64,000 nucleotides of DNA from NCBI RefSeq assembly GCF_000308775.1, contig NZ_BAGJ01000267.1:1-64000 (forward strand). The letters run 5' to 3'. The notes under the pieces were generated by a model, which saw nothing but the letters and a program-made list of their open reading frames with translations, had not been told where the DNA came from and did not search any database. Made by a program: the position numbers and the translations under genes. This document shows positions 59,691 to 64,000 of this stretch, one piece after another. Every line of letters begins with the position of its first letter. The stretch's first letter is position 1. This stretch comes from Nocardia testacea NBRC 100365. GTDB lineage: Bacteria; Actinomycetota; Actinomycetes; Mycobacteriales; Mycobacteriaceae.

Positions 59691-60923
59691 ATGGCTTCCT
59701 TCGAGCAGTACACCAACAAGGCCGGACAGAAATTCTGGCGCGTCCAGTACCGGAATCCAGCAGGAAAACTCACCGGCAAGCGTGGATTCAAAACGAAGCG
59801 CGACGCGAAAAATTGGGCAGATGAGAACGAACACGCGATGAAGACGGGCGGCTACGTCGCGCCATCCGCGTCCCGCGTGAAGTTCTCCGAGTTCGCGGAA
59901 AACTGGTTCGCGGGCAAGGTGAACCTCGCACAGTCCACGCGCAGCCGGTACCGGGGCGTCCTCGACACTCATCTCATCCCGGAGTTCGGCACCGCCGCCC
60001 TCGGGGATATCTCCCATGAGTGGATTCAGGGATGGATTGCGCGCAGCGTTGCACAGCCGGACACGCAGCCCACGGGCAAGAAAGCGGCGAAGCCCGCCGG
60101 TAAGACGGTCAAGCCCGCCACCGTGCGGAAGAACATCACCGTGCTGAACCAGATTCTCACCGAGGCGGTGAAGCGGCGGCGTATCGCCGTCAACCCGGCC
60201 GCCGACGTGGAATTGCCGAAGGCCGAACATATCGAGAAGCGATATCTGGCCGCCGCTCAGGTGCCCGCACTGGCGCGGGCTGCGAGCGTGCTCACGGCCG
60301 ACCCGAAGAAGGTGGGCCAGGGCCGGTACACCTCGCTGGCGCGAGCTGCGGAGGGTAGGGGAGTGCTGGTCTACGTTCTGGCCTATTGCGGGCTCCGGTT
60401 CGGTGAGGCGGCGGCGCTGCGCGTTACCGACGTGAACGTGCTCCGCTCCCGGCTCCGTATCCATCGGTCCGTCACTCAGGTGAACGGGCACATGGTGTTC
60501 AGTGCGCCGAAGAACGGCAAGGCGCGTGATGTGGTGATGCCCAAGTTCGTTGCGGAGATGGTCAAGAAACAGATTGACGGGCGCGGCCCGGATGAGTTGG
60601 TGTTCCCGGCCGCCAACGGTGAGCCATTGCGGCTGCGTAACGTCCGGCGCGACTGGTGGAACCGTGCGGTGAAGGATTCCGGTGTACCTGCCGGGTTCAC
60701 GCCGCACGAACTCCGGCACACCGCCGCATCACTCGCGATCCGGGCCGGAGCGTCCATCAAGGTGCTTCAGCGGATGCTCGGACACGCCTCCGCCGCCCTC
60801 ACGCTGGACCGATACGGGCATCTGTTCGAAGACGAACTCGATGGTGTTGCCGACCGGCTGGACGCGCATCACTCGGCGGAATGTAGTCAGGATGTAGTCA
60901 CGGGCCTGAAGTTGGTCAAGTGA
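59691..60923 (+). CDS. int: Tyrosine-type site-specific integrase
   Basis: 410 residues. Arm-binding N-terminus (WRVQYRNPAGKLTGKRGFKT), core-binding domain (about 65-190) and catalytic domain. Active-site residues: Arg in CGLRFGEA (about 233), His and Arg in HELRHT (about 338-341), His in LGHASAAL and the nucleophile Tyr in LDRYGHLF (about 374). All are present, so it should be active. It stands 37 bp from the tRNA-Arg gene that it targets. GAGATAGG precedes the ATG at 59691. Confidence 0.93.
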   Translation: MASFEQYTNKAGQKFWRVQYRNPAGKLTGKRGFKTKRDAKNWADENEHAMKTGGYVAPSASRVKFSEFAENWFAGKVNLAQSTRSRYRGVLDTHLIPEFGTAALGDISHEWIQGWIARSVAQPDTQPTGKKAAKPAGKTVKPATVRKNITVLNQILTEAVKRRRIAVNPAADVELPKAEHIEKRYLAAAQVPALARAASVLTADPKKVGQGRYTSLARAAEGRGVLVYVLAYCGLRFGEAAALRVTDVNVLRSRLRIHRSVTQVNGHMVFSAPKNGKARDVVMPKFVAEMVKKQIDGRGPDELVFPAANGEPLRLRNVRRDWWNRAVKDSGVPAGFTPHELRHTAASLAIRAGASIKVLQRMLGHASAALTLDRYGHLFEDELDGVADRLDAHHSAECSQDVVTGLKLVK

Positions 60924-60958
60924 GTGTGGCGGATCAGGTCTCTGACCTGCGTGTTCTC

Positions 60959-61008
60959 TGTGCCCTCGGCAGGATTCGAACCTGCGACACCCGCTTTAGG
61001 AGAGCGGT
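60959..61008. repeat. Right attachment-site repeat, inside tRNA-Arg
   Basis: Exact 50-bp partner of 48909-48958. It covers tRNA bases 26-73 and two bases after the gene. The next base on each side differs, which fixes the repeat length. Confidence 0.92.
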
Positions 61009-61033
61009 GCTCTATCCCCTGAGCTACGAGGGC
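60961..61033 (-). tRNA. tRNA-Arg, anticodon CCT
   Basis: 73-base cloverleaf on the minus strand: acceptor GCCCTCG pairs with CGAGGGC, discriminator A; D-arm GCTC...GAGC; anticodon stem CCGCT/AGCGG with loop CTCCTAA, giving anticodon CCT; T-arm with GTTCGAATC. The 3' CCA is not encoded. The gene is intact because the element supplies its 3' part. Confidence 0.95.
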
Positions 61034-61110
61034 CCGGGCCGTGGCCGGTGGGCAGAGTCTACCGGGTCACCCGCTCCGGGGCCGCATCGTGGGGAGCGGC
61101 CCCGGTCAGG

Positions 61111-62571
61111 TCAGGCCGCACGGCTGGTCTCGTAGTCGGTGGGGTCGAAGCGGCGGGTCTTCCAGCGGTAGAGGACCGTGGCGCCCGGCCAGTTGTTGGT
61201 GATGCGGCCGGAGGCGTTGCGGTACCAGCTGGAGCAGAAGTTCCAGGGGGTGTCCTTCAGGCGCTTCTGTAGCCAGTCGTCCCAGCGCTGCTCGGTTTCC
61301 GGGCGGGCGGCCAGGCCGCGGCCGGGGTTGTCGCGCAGGTATTCGACGGCCTGGCGGATGTAGCGGGCCTGCGCTTCCAGCATGTAGACGATGGAGCCGG
61401 AGCCGACGTTGGTGTTGGGGCCGTACATCATGAACAGGTTGGGGAAGTGCGGCACCGAGACGCCGAGGTAGGCGCGGGCGCCTTCGGCGGCCCAGGTGTC
61501 GGCGAGTTTGCGGCCGCCGGTGCCGTAGATGTTCATAGGGGCCAGGAATTCGGTGCCTTTGAAGCCGGTGCCGTAGATGATGACGTCGACTTCGTGGTGG
61601 ATACCGTCGGCGGTACGCACACCGGTGGGGGTGATCTCGGTGATGGGGTTGGTCTCCACAGTGACGTTCGGCCGGCTCAGGGCGGGGAAGTAGTCGTTGG
61701 AGAAGAGAGCGCGTTTGCAGCCGGGGGCGTAGTCGGGGGTGAGTTTCTCGCGCAGGATCGGGTCGGGGACCTGGCGGGTGCGGTGGGCTTCGGCGACCTT
61801 CACAACGGGTGCCTGGATGCCTTGGAGGTCGGTGAGGGCCAGGGCCATGACCTCGAAGAACATCCACCAGCCGAAGCGTTCGGCCCAGCGGACCGGGGGC
61901 AGGTACTTGAAGACGGCGTGGTGGCGGGGGGCGTAGGCGGCGTCGGCCTTGGGCAGGACCCAGGCGGCGGAACGCTGGAAGAGGGTGAGGTGTTCGGTGA
62001 TCGGCTGGATGCGCGGGATGTACTGGATGGCGCTGGCACCGGTGCCGATGCAGGCGACGCGTTTACCGGTGAGGTCGACGGAGTGGTCCCATTCGGCGGA
62101 GTGGAAGGCGGGGCCGGTGAATGTGTCGATCCCGGGGATGTTCGGCATGGCGGGCCGGGAGAGCTGGCCGACGGCGGAGATGAGGACGTCGGCGGTGAGC
62201 CGGTCGCCGTCGGTGGTGCGGATCTGCCACTTCGCGGCGGACTCGTCGTATTCGGCGTCGCTGATCTCGGTGGAGAAGCGGATGTGGCGTTCGAGATCGT
62301 ATTTGCCGACCACGCGACGCATATAGGCGTGGATATCGGCCTGCTCGGAGAAGCGGCGGGGCCAATCGGAGCGGGGCTCGAAGGACCACGAATACAGCGG
62401 GGACGGCACATCGCAGGCCGCGCCGGGGTAGGTGTTCTCGCGCCAGACGCCGCCGAAGTCCTGGGCGCGTTCGAGGATGGCGAAATCTTTCACGCCGGAA
62501 CGCAGGAGCTCCAGTCCCATACCGAGCCCACCGAAACCGGCTCCGATGATGATGATCGACGGCGATGTCAT
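61111..62571 (-). CDS. Baeyer-Villiger-type flavin monooxygenase
   Basis: 486 residues. FAD Rossmann motif GAGFGGLG (10-17), second nucleotide motif IGTGASAIQ (about 178) for NADPH, and between them the Baeyer-Villiger fingerprint FTGPAFHSAEWD, which fits FxGxxxHxxxWD. Further family marks are FGGVWRENTYPGAACDVPS in pieces and MYGPNTNVGSG near the end. It inserts oxygen next to a ketone; the substrate is unknown. The long frame antisense to it is a GC shadow. Chromosomal gene beside the tRNA. Confidence 0.9.
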   Translation of the reverse strand: MTSPSIIIIGAGFGGLGMGLELLRSGVKDFAILERAQDFGGVWRENTYPGAACDVPSPLYSWSFEPRSDWPRRFSEQADIHAYMRRVVGKYDLERHIRFSTEISDAEYDESAAKWQIRTTDGDRLTADVLISAVGQLSRPAMPNIPGIDTFTGPAFHSAEWDHSVDLTGKRVACIGTGASAIQYIPRIQPITEHLTLFQRSAAWVLPKADAAYAPRHHAVFKYLPPVRWAERFGWWMFFEVMALALTDLQGIQAPVVKVAEAHRTRQVPDPILREKLTPDYAPGCKRALFSNDYFPALSRPNVTVETNPITEITPTGVRTADGIHHEVDVIIYGTGFKGTEFLAPMNIYGTGGRKLADTWAAEGARAYLGVSVPHFPNLFMMYGPNTNVGSGSIVYMLEAQARYIRQAVEYLRDNPGRGLAARPETEQRWDDWLQKRLKDTPWNFCSSWYRNASGRITNNWPGATVLYRWKTRRFDPTDYETSRAA

Positions 62572-63142
62572 GCTCTCAGAGTAGGCCGGGCGGCGGTGCC
62601 ACCGAAGAGAACGACGGTCAGTGGATCGAGATTTTCGGCCACGGAAATCGGGCTCCGGGTGTCGTGCGCGTGCATATGTAAGCGAGCGCTCGCAAGGGTT
62701 GGCGTTAGTGGCGTGAGTGGGTGAATCCGGTGGTCCACGGGCTTTTGAGCTGCGGATATTCGTCCCATCAATGGGTCATGAACCCGGCTCGTGTCTCGTT
62801 TGGATGTCATTTCGTTATCTGACTTGGCAGCGGGCCGGAATCCCCGTTATCACAGTGAGGTGCTCGGCGGCGATGGCGCAGTGCCGGTGGCCCGCAGGGG
62901 GCGTCGCGGGCATTGCGTTCCATCCCGCCGTCCGGCGTCGACGATCCCTTCCGCTCACTGCCGCGCTGACCAGTGCAACCGGTGAATCCGCCCGGTTTCC
63001 TTCTACCTTCACCGCGCTCGGCTACTCCACGGTAGTGTTCGGCGGTGTGATGTGAGTCATGTCCGTTCCTGTGTCTCACAGGGGCGTGACCGTGGCCCAC
63101 CGCGCAACCGTCCGCCGCCCAGATGAGTTAGGGGTATTTCCG
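62572..63142. other. 571-bp gap with no recognisable gene
   Basis: Between the divergent monooxygenase and FadD genes. An AT-richer stretch at 62660-62690 and 62780-62830 may hold promoters. TAAGCGAGCGCTCGCA (about 62679-62694) contains GCGAGCGCTCGC, a 12-bp palindrome that could be an operator for either gene. No coding frame is convincing. Confidence 0.45.
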
Positions 63143-64000
63143 ATGTTGAGCACCATGATGGACGACCAGCTGTCATTGGCCACGCTGCTGCGCTACGCGT
63201 CCACCTTCGTCGGCGATTCCACGGTGTCCACCTGGACGGGGGACGGAGTGCGCACCATGACCTACCGCGAGGTCGGGGCCGACTCCGCCCGGTTGGCCAA
63301 CGCGCTCACCGATCTGGGCATCGGTGAGGGCGACCGGGTCGGCACGTTCATGTGGAACAACAACGAGCATTTCCTGGCCTATATCGCGATCCCGGCGATG
63401 GGTGCGGTGCTGCACGCGCTGAACATCCGGCTCTCGGCCGAGCAGTTGATCTTCGTGGCCAACCATGCCGAGGACCAGGTGGTACTGGTGGACGCCAGCC
63501 TGTTGCCGATGTTCGCCCAGTACCTGCCGCATCTGAAAACGGTCCGGCATGTGATCGTGGTGAACGGTGACGTCGCGGCGCTGACCGCGCCCGAAGGCGT
63601 GACGGTGCACGATTACGCCGAGCTGCTGGCGAAATACCCGGCCGAGTTCGACTTTCCGGTGCTGGACGAGCGCTCGCCGTCGTCGATGTGCTACACCTCC
63701 GGCACCACCGGCGACCCGAAGGGCGTCGTCTACTCCCATCGGTCCAACTGGCTGCACGCCATGCAGGCGACCACGCCCTCGTCGATGGGGACGCGCAACG
63801 ACGACACCATGCTCGCGATCGTGCCGCTCTTCCACGCCAATGCGTGGGGGTTGCCCTACACGGCGTTGCTGACCGGGGCGAACCTGCTGATGCCGGACCG
63901 GTTCCTGCAGCCGGGGCCGCTGCTGGAGATGATGGCCGCGGTGAAACCGACCTTCGCGGCGGCGGTGCCGACCATCTGGGGCGGGGTGCTGGCCGCGCTG
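63143..64000 (+). CDS. FadD-type acyl-CoA ligase (5' part)
   Basis: First 286 codons of an AMP-forming fatty-acid CoA ligase, cut by the window end. MLSTMMDDQLSLATLLRYAS is the typical FadD start, GEGDRVGTFMWNNNEHF and LGAVLHALN-like text follow (here MGAVLHALNIRLS), and the AMP-binding P-loop is YTSGTTGDPKGVVYSH (about 183). IVPLFHANAWGLPY is the next motif. It activates medium- or long-chain fatty acids. It is divergent from the monooxygenase. No internal stop is seen up to base 64000. Confidence 0.92.
   Translation, partial: MLSTMMDDQLSLATLLRYASTFVGDSTVSTWTGDGVRTMTYREVGADSARLANALTDLGIGEGDRVGTFMWNNNEHFLAYIAIPAMGAVLHALNIRLSAEQLIFVANHAEDQVVLVDASLLPMFAQYLPHLKTVRHVIVVNGDVAALTAPEGVTVHDYAELLAKYPAEFDFPVLDERSPSSMCYTSGTTGDPKGVVYSHRSNWLHAMQATTPSSMGTRNDDTMLAIVPLFHANAWGLPYTALLTGANLLMPDRFLQPGPLLEMMAAVKPTFAAAVPTIWGGVLAAL

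Larger units (their letters stand above)
48909..61008. mobile_element. 12-kb integrated element at tRNA-Arg, satellite-like
   Basis: Bounded by exact 50-bp repeats (48909-48958 and 60959-61008) that are the 3' two-thirds of tRNA-Arg(CCT). The integrase gene is next to the intact tRNA, with an excisionase-like gene, a DUF3987-like helicase, HNH nuclease, small-terminase-like protein, HEAGH peptidase, two virion-like proteins and an XRE repressor. I find no large terminase, portal, tape-measure, lysis, TraB/FtsK or relaxase gene. Size and gene set fit a phage satellite that borrows a helper phage's particles. An alternative is a remnant prophage. All boundary calls are from sequence; the satellite class is inference. 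Confidence 0.85.

Noticed and set aside
48959..60958. Conjugative element (AICE) interpretation
   Set aside because: No TraB/FtsK-like translocase, RepSA/prim-pol or relaxase is recognisable; the virion-like and HNH genes fit phage biology better.
61447..62724. 425-codon plus-strand frame opposite the monooxygenase
   Set aside because: Gly/Val/Asp-rich antisense shadow of a conserved FAD enzyme.
62717..63055. Plus-strand 112-codon frame before FadD
   Set aside because: No ribosome site, no motif, and it occupies the shared promoter gap of two divergent genes.
1..64000. CRISPR array, rRNA operon or insertion sequence with transposase
   Set aside because: I found no regularly spaced repeat-spacer array, no rRNA and no transposase motif in any part of the window.

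Overview
The window is 64 kb of very GC-rich DNA with an actinobacterial gene style: GTG and TTG starts, 4-base ATGA/GTGA overlaps and several candidate leaderless promoters. The content points to a mycolic-acid bacterium, most likely Nocardia or a close relative: ergothioneine EgtD, an IrtAB-like ABC pair, a DesA3-type acyl-CoA desaturase, a DUF222/13E12 remnant, an ECF41 sigma factor, FadD and a flavin monooxygenase. Species cannot be read from the sequence, and all family calls are from recognition, without a database search.

Layout. 0-10.4 kb: LysR with a divergent MFS exporter; egtD divergent from an exported amidohydrolase, cupin and ECF41 sigma; AraC regulator with a lipase-like hydrolase; a small unknown gene. 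10.4-14 kb: a coupled heterodimeric ABC pair of the siderophore type. 14.2-21.7 kb: a regulatory unit around a 1051-residue AfsR-like BTAD/NB-ARC/TPR regulator. Ferredoxin, cytochrome P450 and a DUF4097 protein are on one side and a DrrAB-type ABC transporter on the other. Both outward operons carry 11-bp-periodic heptamer repeats of the kind SARP regulators bind. The DrrA ATPase gene is broken by what looks like a 10-base deletion. 21.7-31.5 kb: envelope proteins (beta-propeller, DsbA-like), oxidoreductases, a VapBC module whose stop codon abuts the ATG of an AraC gene, an XRE/LLM divergent pair with a 16-bp palindrome, and two decayed genes. 31.7-36 kb: VanY-like peptidase with a DoxX-like membrane protein, divergent from an OmpR-type response regulator whose histidine kinase is a pseudogene. 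36.5-39.8 kb: group 2 sigma factor, an AlaDH/PNT-family dehydrogenase with an unusual start, and a tiny basic protein.

40.3-61.0 kb is a mobile-element hot spot at a tRNA-Arg(CCT) gene. The 3' end of that tRNA occurs three times: intact at 60961-61033, as an exact 50-bp copy at 48909-48958, and as a degenerate copy inside 40334-40396. The inner 12.05-kb element (48.9-61.0 kb) carries a tyrosine integrase, an excisionase-like HTH protein, a DUF3987-like helicase next to a candidate origin, an HNH nuclease, a small-terminase-like HTH protein, a HEAGH metallopeptidase, two proteins that look like phage virion parts, and an XRE repressor. It has no recognisable large terminase, portal or conjugation gene, so it looks like a phage satellite rather than a prophage or ICE. 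The outer 8.5-kb segment (40.4-48.9 kb) holds two inverted TetR paralogues, the desaturase, a six-hairpin-glycosidase-like protein, three DUF5994 paralogues and repeated TGTAG-NN-CTACA / CTAC-N3-GTAG palindromes. It may be an older island stacked at the same site.

61.1-64 kb returns to chromosomal genes: a Baeyer-Villiger-type monooxygenase and the first 286 codons of a FadD acyl-CoA ligase cut by the window end.
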